Below the pieces are notes generated by a model. It saw only the letters and a list, made by a program, of their open reading frames with translations, was not told the origin of the DNA and did not search any database. A program made the position numbers and the translations under genes. From Pseudomonadota bacterium (GTDB lineage Bacteria > Pseudomonadota > Gammaproteobacteria > Berkiellales > Berkiellaceae): a DNA stretch of 58,010 nucleotides. This document shows, piece after piece, positions 24,419 through 32,449 of the stretch. The number at the start of each line of letters is the position of its first letter. Within the stretch, counting starts at the first letter, position 1. The stretch covers positions 1-58,010 of the forward strand of contig JAFECS010000041.1 in assembly GCA_018241965.1 (NCBI GenBank). Reading direction: 5' to 3'.

Positions 24419-25420
24419 ATGAGGTCATTTGGCATGTATGACAAGTGGAATTACGGAGTTAAAAAGAATTTCAATGCCTACTCTAATACAGAGGCGCAAG
24501 AAAGCGAAGAAACTCCTTCTAGCACATTTGAATTAAACCAAACCGTGGCTACCCACGCAGAGGTTCCAGATAAAGATCAGCTCTTTGAGCCTTTTGATCT
24601 AATAGAACAATATTATAAAGAAATTCGCACTTCACCCTTGTTAACCAAAGATGAAGAAATATTTTACGCTAGAAAAGTCCAACAAGGCGATATTGAAGCT
24701 AAACACAAAATGATTAAATGCAATTTGCGCTTAGTGGTTAAAATAGCCAAACGTTATATTAAAAGCGGTATCCCTATTTTGGATCTGATTGAAGAAGGTA
24801 ATATTGGCTTGATGCGAGCTGTTGAAAAATTCGACCCAGAAAAAGGGTTTCGATTTTCAACTTATGGCGCTTGGTGGATCCAACAAACCATTGAGCGCGC
24901 GATTATGAATCAATCACGCACGGTTCGTGTGCCGGTACATGTTGTTAAACAAGTGAATGCTTGTTTACGAAAGGGGCGTGAATTAACCAAACAGTTGGAT
25001 CATGAACCAAGAGCTTGTGATATTGCTGCAGCTTTAGATCGTCATCCTGATGAAATAGAGCAAATGCTGACTTTTAATGAAAAAACTATTTCTATGGACT
25101 CCCCCATTTCAGATCTCATTGATAAACCTTTGATTGATACGCTACAAGATAATCAAGATTATGATCCCCTGCATCGTTATGCCAGCATGGATTTAAAAGA
25201 AAATATTGAACGCTGGTTGCAACGTTTATCTCCTAAGCACCGCGAAGTGGTTATTCGCCGTTATGGCTTGCAAGGTCATGATGTAGCCACTTTAGATCAA
25301 ACCGGCTTAGAAATTGGCTTAACACGGGAACGAGTACGCCAATTACAATCAGAAGCCCTCAAACAGCTCAAAAAACTCATCGAAAAAGATGGGGAAAGTG
25401 GGCAGACACTCTTGAACTAA
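24419..25420 (+). CDS. RpoS-like sigma-70 family factor (second copy in window)
   Basis: 333 aa; ATG at 24419 or the in-frame ATG at 24434, the latter with GAGG nine bases upstream. Regions 1.2 to 4.2 are all present: [21 protein letters not shown] (1.2), then [20 protein letters not shown] and [18 protein letters not shown], then [17 protein letters not shown] (2.3-2.4), [10 protein letters not shown] (3.0) and [19 protein letters not shown] (4.2). The N-terminal 60 residues are unrelated to those of the gene at 39746. There is no long 1.1 region or non-conserved insert, so it is a group 2 factor. It differs in region 4.2 ([15 protein letters not shown]) from the syntenic rpoS, suggesting altered promoter recognition or regulation. 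Confidence 0.85.
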   Translation: MRSFGMYDKWNYGVKKNFNAYSNTEAQESEETPSSTFELNQTVATHAEVPDKDQLFEPFDLIEQYYKEIRTSPLLTKDEEIFYARKVQQGDIEAKHKMIKCNLRLVVKIAKRYIKSGIPILDLIEEGNIGLMRAVEKFDPEKGFRFSTYGAWWIQQTIERAIMNQSRTVRVPVHVVKQVNACLRKGRELTKQLDHEPRACDIAAALDRHPDEIEQMLTFNEKTISMDSPISDLIDKPLIDTLQDNQDYDPLHRYASMDLKENIERWLQRLSPKHREVVIRRYGLQGHDVATLDQTGLEIGLTRERVRQLQSEALKQLKKLIEKDGESGQTLLN

Positions 25421-25449
25421 AAAAAAAGGGCCAGATGGCCCTTTTTTTT
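25421..25449. terminator. Bidirectional terminator after the sigma factor
   Basis: A-run, GGGCC-AGAT-GGCCC, T-run: an ideal symmetrical rho-independent terminator between two convergent genes. Confidence 0.95.
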
Positions 25450-25473
25450 AAAGCATAACGAAAGGATTAATGA

Positions 25474-26259
25474 TTATTTAAATCCAAAACGTTGAACTTG
25501 TTTGCGATCACGAACTGGACGTTCAGCAAGCGCAGGAACAACAACAGGTTGCTTCTTCGCTTTAGCTTTATCGAAAGCCTTTGTAATTGCTTTTGGCGCT
25601 TTTTCTTTAGCAACAACAGGCGCAACTTCAGCAACTTCAGCTTTGCTAGCGCTTGCTACTTTTACAGCTTTGCTTTTAACAGAAGACGCAACTTCAACAA
25701 TTTTATCTTTGGCAGAGATAACAGCTTTTCTTACTTTCTGAGCAACCGTTTCAACTGGTGCTTCAGGTTGTAATCTTGGTGAACGTCTTGGTGATGCTTT
25801 ACCAACGCTAACCACATATTTATAAGCTGAATTAACTGTATCTTTGCCAGCTTTAGCAGCACTAACTGCTTTCTTCTTAGCAGAAGAGGCAACAGTGGTT
25901 GCCAAGTCAACAACCTTGTCTTTAGCAGCAGTAAGATCACTTACTGTTCTATCTTTAGCAGCACTCAGTGTATCTTTTACTTGCTGAGTTAAAGGCGCTG
26001 CTGCTGCTTTATCTTGTTCCAGCTTTTTCAGTCTAGCTGAACGGCGTGGTTCTGGTTTAGCAGCTGTAGTGAAATAGCCATAAGCAGCTTTGAGACCTTG
26101 AAAAATACCATAGCTTGCAGCTACAGCAATCACTGAAGCAGCCGCAAAACCTGCAACAACTGGTGCAGTTACGGCTGCAACAGGTGCAAATTTGGTAGCT
26201 ACAGCGGTTAAGGTTGCAGCAGCAGCCGCACCTAAGGTCCATTTATTTATATACTTCAT
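25474..26259 (-). CDS. Histone-H1-like Lys/Ala-rich protein with N-terminal membrane segment
   Basis: 261 aa. Residues 9-66 are an Ala/Val-rich hydrophobic region able to form two helices. The rest is Lys/Ala-rich with amphipathic 11-residue-like repeats (AAKDKVVDLATTVASSAKK, ISAKDKIVEVASSVKSK). The motif PRRSxRL occurs twice: PRRSARL at 71-77 and PRRSPRL at 157-163. The C-terminus is ERPVRDRKQVQRFGFK. Composition resembles bacterial histone-H1-like proteins (Hc1/AlgP type), but the hydrophobic start and paired PRRS motifs are unlike them. It may bind DNA or sit in a membrane, possibly in the host. Unrecognised family. Confidence 0.7.
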   Translation of the reverse strand: MKYINKWTLGAAAAATLTAVATKFAPVAAVTAPVVAGFAAASVIAVAASYGIFQGLKAAYGYFTTAAKPEPRRSARLKKLEQDKAAAAPLTQQVKDTLSAAKDRTVSDLTAAKDKVVDLATTVASSAKKKAVSAAKAGKDTVNSAYKYVVSVGKASPRRSPRLQPEAPVETVAQKVRKAVISAKDKIVEVASSVKSKAVKVASASKAEVAEVAPVVAKEKAPKAITKAFDKAKAKKQPVVVPALAERPVRDRKQVQRFGFK

Positions 26260-26483
26260 AATTACCTCATTAATATACTACATAGAAAGCACGAAAAATC
26301 TTTTGTTTACTAACAAACTATAGTTCGCGATTATATTTTGAAAGATAACTATTGTAAAGACCGGGGCAACCATTAAGTTAGTCGGCTTGTTTTTGAGGTT
26401 AATTTCAAGAAAAGAAATATAGGGACAATCCTTGTTTAACGAATGCCTTCCGTGGCAATAGTTCCGATTAAATTACTGTATTA

Positions 26484-26819
26484 TTAGCGTTTTGGTTTAA
26501 CATGCGCTTCAGGCTGCTGATTAGAAGCAAATCTTCGAGCAATTCCTTGGCCAAGTTTATATATCCCCCACCCTACAAGCATAACGCCCGCGCATACCAA
26601 TCCACCAATAGCTGCTGCTTGTGCGGTTTCTTTAATGTTTTCATCTGCAATCTCGTTTTTGCTTTTAAAGCCATTGCCATTCAAACCATTATCGACTTTC
26701 TCTGCAACAGTACTTAAAAAGTTAACAGGATTTCTATTTCTTTTACTGTCAGATTTAAATTCACCATGAACAGCGCCATTTCTTAATTCTTGGCGTGTTT
26801 TTTCAAAAAAGTTTAACAT
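26484..26819 (-). CDS. Small single-pass membrane protein
   Basis: 111 aa from the ATG seven bases after GAGGA; an in-frame start 27 codons upstream has no ribosome site. The soluble N-terminal part is polar and basic (residues 1-70). A Gly/Ala-rich membrane helix spans about 66-90 (AAIGGLVCAGVMLVGWGIY), followed by a basic tail ending EAHVKPKR. No family recognised. It lies between the H1-like gene and rmuC with 200-base spacers in which I see no other feature. Confidence 0.55.
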   Translation of the reverse strand: MLNFFEKTRQELRNGAVHGEFKSDSKRNRNPVNFLSTVAEKVDNGLNGNGFKSKNEIADENIKETAQAAAIGGLVCAGVMLVGWGIYKLGQGIARRFASNQQPEAHVKPKR

Positions 26820-27033
26820 TCTCGTATCCTCTACGTTGTCATAAAATTCATGCCATAATTTTATGTGAACGCTCACTCGCCTGCAAAGGCTTTTGGACAA
26901 ACGGCATCATTTAGCTCCTTAAACACAAAAAAGGATTTATTTTTGTTTACATGCACCTAATTTAGACATCGCTTTTAGTTTTAAGTCTTGTTAACATTTT
27001 GATACGTCTTATCAGCAAACAGATACCTAACTT

Positions 27034-28266
27034 ATGGATACGATTACGCTTTGGATAGCACTTGCTTGTGGGATCCTTGCACTCTCCTTGATTTCAAATT
27101 TTTTTGTGGTTAAGTTCTTAAAAGAATCAAAGACACTTTTACAAGCAAAAACAAAAGAGCAAGAAGAACTTAAAGATAAATTATTTGATACCCTGCTCAA
27201 AAATCAACAAAGCGCTAATGAATCCTTAAGCACCTTTTCGCAACAAAATATGCTCGGCTTACAAAGCAGTTTACGCGAACATTTTGCAGAGCTAGACAGG
27301 CAAATTCAAAACGTTTTGATACGTACCACCACAACCCTCTCTCAACAGTTTGATAAGTTAAATCAATCGACCCAAGAACATTTACTTAAAATCAGCGAAT
27401 CAGTTGAAATAAAGCTAGCCAAAGGGTTTGAAAAAACCAACGAAACTTTTACTAACATCATTACTCGACTGGCCATTATTGATGATGCGCAAAAGAAAAT
27501 TACGCAGCTTTCACAAAATGTCGTGAGTTTACAAGAAATTTTATCTGATAAACGCTCAAGAGGCGCCTTTGGCGAAGTGCAGTTAAATACCTTATTACAA
27601 AACTGCTTGCCTGCTAATAGCTACCACTTACAACACACCCTTTCTAACAACGCCAGAGTCGATTGTTTACTTTTATTACCAGAGCCAACGGGACATGTCG
27701 CTGTAGATGCTAAATTCCCCTTAGAAAATTATAAAAAATATGCCGATAACGAAAGACCAGAGTCAGAAAGACAAGCCGCACGTTTACAGTTTAAGCAAGA
27801 TATTAAAAAACATATTCAAGATATCAGCCAAAAATACATCGTGCCTGGCGAAACCACCGAGGGCGCATTGATGTTTATTCCGGCTGAAGCCATTTTCGCG
27901 GATATTCACAGCCACTATCCTGAATTAGTGGAATATGCGATGCAGCAACGGGTGTGGCTCGCCTCCCCTTCAACTATGATGGCTATATTAACCACAGCCT
28001 GTGCGGTGCTTAAAGATTCAGCAACCCGTCAGCAAGTGCATGTGATCCAAGAACATTTACGCCTATTAGCACAAGATTTTAGCCGTTTTGAAAAGCGTAT
28101 GGATAATTTATCGCGCCATATCCAACAAGCGCATGATGATGTTGAACAAGTTCATACCTCTGCATTAAAAATTAGTAAACGCTTTACCCAAATTGAGAAA
28201 GTCGAGCTAAATACCATACCTGACCAAACAGCACTTATCCCTGAAATAATGGAGGAGTCACCATGA
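27034..28266 (+). CDS. rmuC: RmuC-like DNA recombination protein
   Basis: 410 aa. An N-terminal membrane helix (residues about 5-28) is followed by a long coiled coil (about 30-180) and the RmuC domain (about 185-380), which carries SRGAFGEVQLNTLLQ, VDAKFPLENYKKY and GALMFIPAEAIFADI. RmuC limits DNA inversions and is predicted to have a nuclease-like fold. No Shine-Dalgarno is evident. Its stop overlaps the next gene by four bases. Confidence 0.93.
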   Translation: MDTITLWIALACGILALSLISNFFVVKFLKESKTLLQAKTKEQEELKDKLFDTLLKNQQSANESLSTFSQQNMLGLQSSLREHFAELDRQIQNVLIRTTTTLSQQFDKLNQSTQEHLLKISESVEIKLAKGFEKTNETFTNIITRLAIIDDAQKKITQLSQNVVSLQEILSDKRSRGAFGEVQLNTLLQNCLPANSYHLQHTLSNNARVDCLLLLPEPTGHVAVDAKFPLENYKKYADNERPESERQAARLQFKQDIKKHIQDISQKYIVPGETTEGALMFIPAEAIFADIHSHYPELVEYAMQQRVWLASPSTMMAILTTACAVLKDSATRQQVHVIQEHLRLLAQDFSRFEKRMDNLSRHIQQAHDDVEQVHTSALKISKRFTQIEKVELNTIPDQTALIPEIMEESP

Positions 28267-28955
28267 CCCGTAAATTAACCCTTAAAGAGATTGAGGCTAT
28301 TGATGAAGTCATGAAAGACGTTCATGCCTATGTACAGCCCGCACAATACCCTACTGAATCCCAAGCCCAAGCAGCTGCTGCTAGTGAAGAGGCCCAAAAG
28401 GCAGAAATTAGGGCATTATTAGTCAAGCTTGTTCCTCTAGGAACTGCTCCTAATCATCTGCTGCGCTACACCAAGGAATTCAGCGTTAATAACTACCAAG
28501 ATGCGATTTTAAGTTGGTTAGAAAGTATCGATGCCATGATTAGCGCTGTTTCACCTGATAATGAGACTGAACATGATTCGATTTTCACGAGATCTGCGCG
28601 TTTTGCGCGTAAAACAAGCTTGTCTCATGCAACAAACAGTTTTAATACGCTTAGTGAATTTAAACCTAATATTGGCTTTCATAATATAGGCGCCAAATTA
28701 GAACAATGCGCACAAAGATATGAAGCACAAGTAAAGAAAGATGCAGTACAACGTCAAGAGTATTATGATTTTCAAACATATATATCTGGAAGTGACTTGC
28801 GGCAACTACTGCTTAAAAAAGACACCAAACTATTACTCACGCGCACACGTTCTGATTCAGCAGCTATAAGTAAAGGATGTGTCTTTAGTGCATCCGATGT
28901 TCATCCTTTAAGAGCGCATCAACCTATTAATGTCATTGGCCGCGGACCGCGCTGA
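28263..28955 (+). CDS. Hypothetical protein coupled to rmuC
   Basis: 230 aa, cytoplasmic. The ATG is preceded by GGAGGAG inside the rmuC end, giving strong coupled translation. The N-terminus is helical and charged with an Ala/Gln-rich stretch (SQAQAAAASEEAQKAE, 36-51). The remainder is helical (NYQDAILSWLESIDAMISAV; LEQCAQRYEAQVKKDAVQ) with a basic, probably disordered end. No family recognised and no clear link to RmuC function beyond the overlap. Confidence 0.65.
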   Translation: MTRKLTLKEIEAIDEVMKDVHAYVQPAQYPTESQAQAAAASEEAQKAEIRALLVKLVPLGTAPNHLLRYTKEFSVNNYQDAILSWLESIDAMISAVSPDNETEHDSIFTRSARFARKTSLSHATNSFNTLSEFKPNIGFHNIGAKLEQCAQRYEAQVKKDAVQRQEYYDFQTYISGSDLRQLLLKKDTKLLLTRTRSDSAAISKGCVFSASDVHPLRAHQPINVIGRGPR

Positions 28956-28984
28956 AGGATCCCTGGTATTCTCGAAAAAACGAT

Positions 28985-29126
28985 GTCGCGTTAGCGACAA
29001 GTAGATCTTCCCTTGTAAAGGGAAGAGGCGCGAAGCGCATAGAAGGATTTTATCTTGATAAATCTCTCTGTGCGCTTCGCGCCTCTCTCCTTTACAAGGA
29101 GAGATCTTTGGTTGCTTCGCAACCTT
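28985..29126. repeat. Complex palindromic repeat (nested inverted repeats)
   Basis: Two 37-base arms at 29003-29039 and 29071-29107 are inverted copies with only a few differences. Each contains a CTTCCCTTGTAAAGGGAAG-type hairpin and a GGCGCGAAGCGC hairpin. The arms are flanked by outer hairpins TGTCGC-GTTA-GCGACA (28985-29000) and GGTTGC-TTC-GCAACC (29112-29126). There is no coding content. It fills the 289-base gap between the rmuC operon and the amidase. Confidence 0.8.
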
Positions 29127-29244
29127 CACCTCTTTTCCTGTCTTTACAACCATCCCCTCCCTGGACATTAGTATAGGTTAGGCAGATAACGATCTTATGT
29201 TCTACACTTAAGAAGGATTTTTTTGTGCCAGGACTTATATCATT

Positions 29245-30285
29245 ATGTACCAACAAATCGTCAAAAAAATTATTGATTGGATCACCGAAGAGCGCCCTAA
29301 CACTGACTTTCCCTTATGCGATTTTGAACGTATTCGTTATGAATTACGCCCTTGCGATGTATTGCTCATTGAAGGACGCAGTCGCATCAGTGAAGTAATA
29401 AAACAAATTACTCAAAGCTCCTGGTCGCATGCTTGCTTATATATAGGCCGTTTACATGATGTAGATGATCCTGTCCTTCGCCAAAAACTGGCCGAACACT
29501 TTAATGGCGATATGAACATGCAGCTGGTAATTGAAGGTTATTTAGGTAAAGGGACGATTGTCAGCCCCTTGGAAAATTATCGCGGCGATCATATCCGGAT
29601 CTGCAGACCACGAGGGATCTCAAGACAAGATGCTCAACAAGTTATTGACTATACCATTAATAGATTGGGTACCGATTATGATATACGCCAATTATTCGAT
29701 TTAGCGCGCTTTTTAGTACCTTGGTCCATCTTACCAAGACGCTGGCGCTCTTCGTTATTTGAGTATCATGTCGGGCAGGCGACTAAAACCGTTTGTTCTT
29801 CCCTTATTGCTGAAGCATTTTCTTCTATCGATTTTCCTATTTTACCTGTTGTGAAACAACATGAAGAATCCGGCATTGAACTTTTTGTACGTAATCCGCG
29901 TCTTTTTACGCCCAGTGATTTTGATTACTCACCTTATTTTGACATTATCAAATATCCTTTTATTGCTTATTCAGACAGCCCTTACAAACATTTACCCTGG
30001 AATAGGCAAGGCTATATTAGCCCAGATGGTGATTCTATTGCTTTACCAACTAAACCTGAAACAAAAGCTAAGGAAAAGAAATTGTTTGGCTTGAAATTGA
30101 AATCAAAGAAAGATAAAACCGAAGACAAATCTAGTATCGATCACAAGCATGAAGATGATACCGAAGATAATGAGCCTGAAATAAAATTATTAACCCAATA
30201 TACTCCTGCAGATAATTTGTATACTGTGCTATCGCACTTTTCCAAATCCTTTACCAAAAACACGAAAGATGCTGTAGACAATTAA
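29245..30285 (+). CDS. YiiX-type permuted papain-like amidase
   Basis: 346 aa. The circularly permuted NlpC/P60 (YaeF/YiiX, C92) pattern is clear: CDVLLIEGRSRISEVIKQIT near residue 36, then SWSHACLYIG with the catalytic His (residues about 66-75), and TVCSSLIAEAF with the catalytic Cys about residue 183. There is no signal peptide. The C-terminal third (about 270-330) is Lys/Asp-rich and disordered, including KAKEKKLFGLKLKSKK. Such enzymes hydrolyse amides or acyl bonds, and some are host-directed effectors. The substrate is unknown. Confidence 0.8.
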   Translation: MYQQIVKKIIDWITEERPNTDFPLCDFERIRYELRPCDVLLIEGRSRISEVIKQITQSSWSHACLYIGRLHDVDDPVLRQKLAEHFNGDMNMQLVIEGYLGKGTIVSPLENYRGDHIRICRPRGISRQDAQQVIDYTINRLGTDYDIRQLFDLARFLVPWSILPRRWRSSLFEYHVGQATKTVCSSLIAEAFSSIDFPILPVVKQHEESGIELFVRNPRLFTPSDFDYSPYFDIIKYPFIAYSDSPYKHLPWNRQGYISPDGDSIALPTKPETKAKEKKLFGLKLKSKKDKTEDKSSIDHKHEDDTEDNEPEIKLLTQYTPADNLYTVLSHFSKSFTKNTKDAVDN

Positions 30286-30340
30286 TTGGAACTATTTCCA
30301 CCCCTGTCTTGTCTTATTAATAAAGACAAAATGGGGGTGA

Positions 30341-31108
30341 ATGATGAAAGTACAACCATTTTACACCATTGCATGTTTGGCTTATTTTTCAAGCGCATTG
30401 GCAGCACCACCTCATGGTGGAGGTGCTGCTCAATTTCATGGCGGCGCTTCTTCACAAGCTCATATTGCTGCTCCGGCCCAGCATTTTGCAGCACCCGCTC
30501 AGCATTTTGCAGCCCCTAGTCAATCCCATGGTAGTAACGCTATGGCGCATGTGTTTTCACATGCTGCCCCACAAACCCAAATTGCCACACCCCAAACTCA
30601 AATAGCAGCCCCAATAACCCAAAATAATCAAGCAATGGGACAATCAATTCAAAGACATTTCCATTCAGGCTCAATTCAAAGCGGGCAAACAACTGTTCAA
30701 ACAGCTCCGCAATTTTCGCAATCTCAAAACACCACTACGCAAAATTGGAATGGCAACCAATGGCAGTGGAGTAGAAGTGGTCGTCAACATCATCACGAAC
30801 ATGAACATGAGAATACTGTAACCATACAAAATCTATGGCCCCTGGTAGGACTAGGTTATTATTATAATAACTATCCTTATAATTATTACTATGATAATAG
30901 TTATTACGATACTTCCCCTTATTACTATACTAATCCTGCAGATACCACCGATACTAACCCTATATATTCTTTTTATGACAACGAAGGTAATCTTATCTAT
31001 TACACTACCGATGAAAATGGTAACACTATCTATTTTACTTATGATGAGAATGGCAACATTGTCTACTTCACTTATGATGAGAATGGAAATGTTGTTTATT
31101 TACAATAA
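30341..31108 (+). CDS. Secreted Tyr/Asn-rich protein with DENGN tandem repeats
   Basis: 255 aa (start at the first of two consecutive ATGs after GGGGGTG). A signal peptide spans about 1-21. Residues 22-70 are His/Ala/Gln-rich with three copies of AAPxQHF-like units. The middle (about 165-200) is extraordinarily Tyr/Asn-rich (YYYNNYPYNYYYDNSYYD). The end has four 11-residue tandem repeats of the form DENGNxxYFTY, resembling YD-type surface repeats. No enzyme domain. It is probably a cell-surface, adhesive or matrix protein. A weak hairpin near 31122-31143 could terminate it. Confidence 0.7.
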   Translation: MMKVQPFYTIACLAYFSSALAAPPHGGGAAQFHGGASSQAHIAAPAQHFAAPAQHFAAPSQSHGSNAMAHVFSHAAPQTQIATPQTQIAAPITQNNQAMGQSIQRHFHSGSIQSGQTTVQTAPQFSQSQNTTTQNWNGNQWQWSRSGRQHHHEHEHENTVTIQNLWPLVGLGYYYNNYPYNYYYDNSYYDTSPYYYTNPADTTDTNPIYSFYDNEGNLIYYTTDENGNTIYFTYDENGNIVYFTYDENGNVVYLQ

Positions 31109-31215
31109 TAAAGTACTTCAAAAAATGTTAGAAAGGTAACATTTAGATCATTACTTGAAACTTCATCCCATGCTGCCTAGAATGAGTCGACGGCCTCAAT
31201 GTATATCATTTATAG

Positions 31216-32034
31216 GTGCCAGGATTGTCTTACTCAATTTGGTCAGCTACTCAGACAGTATTAATCTATACCATCATTGGTTATGCTTTGATTGTGATAG
31301 GTTTTTTTCTGATTTCTGATAGCGTGCTGTATCAGCCTCCACAGGCAACATATCAAGACAGTTCCCATATTGTTAAAATTCCACTGCCAAATGGTAAAAA
31401 GATCTCTAGCATCTATTTAACTAATACAAATGCAAAATATACTATTCTATTTAGTCATGGTAATGCTGAAGATTTAGGCACACTTAATCCCTTATTAATG
31501 CTGTTTCGTGATAAGGGATATAATATATTAGCTTATGATTACGAAGGTTATGGCACAAGCAATGGTTTCCCCAGTGAAAAAAATACCTATCAAGACATTC
31601 AAGCAGCATATGATTATTTAATCCAAACACTTCATGTATCACCGGATAACATAATAGTGTATGGACGATCTCTTGGTTCAGGCCCAAGCATTTACTTGGC
31701 TGCCAAAAACAAGATAAAAGCCCTTATTATTGAAAGTGCTTTTATTAGTGCGTATCGCGTGCAAACAAGTATTCCATTTGTTCTTTTTGATAAATATCCA
31801 AATCTCCAAAGAATTTCACAAGTGCATGTACCGTTATTGATTATCCATGGTATAAATGACTCTATTGTCCCACTATGGCATGGTAAAAAACTCGCAAATG
31901 CTGCTAACCAACCTGTTCAAACTTATTGGGTTAAAGGCGCTGATCACAATAACCTTATCTTTATTGCACAAAACAACTATTGGAAAATCATTCAAAATTT
32001 TGTTCAACAACTTGGAAATAGTGAAAAATCATGA
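31216..32034 (+). CDS. Alpha/beta hydrolase, BEM46/ABHD13-like
   Basis: 272 aa starting at GTG. A membrane anchor lies near residues 11-32. The hydrolase core has FSHGNAEDLG (oxyanion region, near 86), YDYEGYGTSNG, the nucleophile elbow VYGRSLGSG with Ser about residue 157, a late acid in HGINDSIVP near 215, and the catalytic His in KGADHNNL near 243. It is similar to the Bem46/FrsA-like family of membrane-anchored serine hydrolases of unknown substrate. The next gene overlaps it by four bases. Confidence 0.85.
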   Translation: MPGLSYSIWSATQTVLIYTIIGYALIVIGFFLISDSVLYQPPQATYQDSSHIVKIPLPNGKKISSIYLTNTNAKYTILFSHGNAEDLGTLNPLLMLFRDKGYNILAYDYEGYGTSNGFPSEKNTYQDIQAAYDYLIQTLHVSPDNIIVYGRSLGSGPSIYLAAKNKIKALIIESAFISAYRVQTSIPFVLFDKYPNLQRISQVHVPLLIIHGINDSIVPLWHGKKLANAANQPVQTYWVKGADHNNLIFIAQNNYWKIIQNFVQQLGNSEKS

Positions 32035-32438
32035 GCTTAAGCTGCCCTTGTGGTCTCTCTTTACCTTATGAGCAATGTTGTGGAAAGTTCATTGAGGGCA
32101 ACGATTTGCCACAGACGCCTGAAGCCTTAATGCGATCGCGCTACAGTGCTTACACCAAAGCAAATGTCGGCTATATCGCCAAAACCATGCGTGGCGAACC
32201 TTTGGCCGATTTTGATCCCCAAGATACCCTAGCATGGTTACAACAAGTCCAATGGGAAGGATTAAAAGTCATTCAAACGAAAACAAAGTCAGAAAAATTA
32301 GGCTTTGTCAGTTTTGAAGCACGATACAATGTTAATGGCGAAAAACAAGCCATCTGTGAAAAAAGCGAATTCCATAAAATTGATAATCAATGGTTTTATG
32401 TCGGGGGAAAAATGTTAAACCCCAATAAAAAATGGTGA
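32031..32438 (+). CDS. ychJ: YchJ family protein (SEC-C motif)
   Basis: 135 aa. The N-terminal SEC-C zinc motif CPCGLSLPYEQCC (residues 5-17) is followed by the YchJ middle domain: TPEALMRSRYSAYTKANVGYI, then an NTF2-like strand set with WEGLKVIQT and FEARYNVNGEKQ. Full length for UPF0225. The molecular role is unknown. It is coupled to the hydrolase by ATGA overlap and followed by the serine-biosynthesis fusion twelve bases later. Confidence 0.9.
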   Translation: MSLSCPCGLSLPYEQCCGKFIEGNDLPQTPEALMRSRYSAYTKANVGYIAKTMRGEPLADFDPQDTLAWLQQVQWEGLKVIQTKTKSEKLGFVSFEARYNVNGEKQAICEKSEFHKIDNQWFYVGGKMLNPNKKW

Positions 32439-32449
32439 AAGGAACCACT

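Noticed and set aside
28908..29168. 86-codon open frame on the minus strand
   Set aside because: It lies inside the nested palindromic repeat and the end of another gene, has no ribosome site and a repeat-derived composition.
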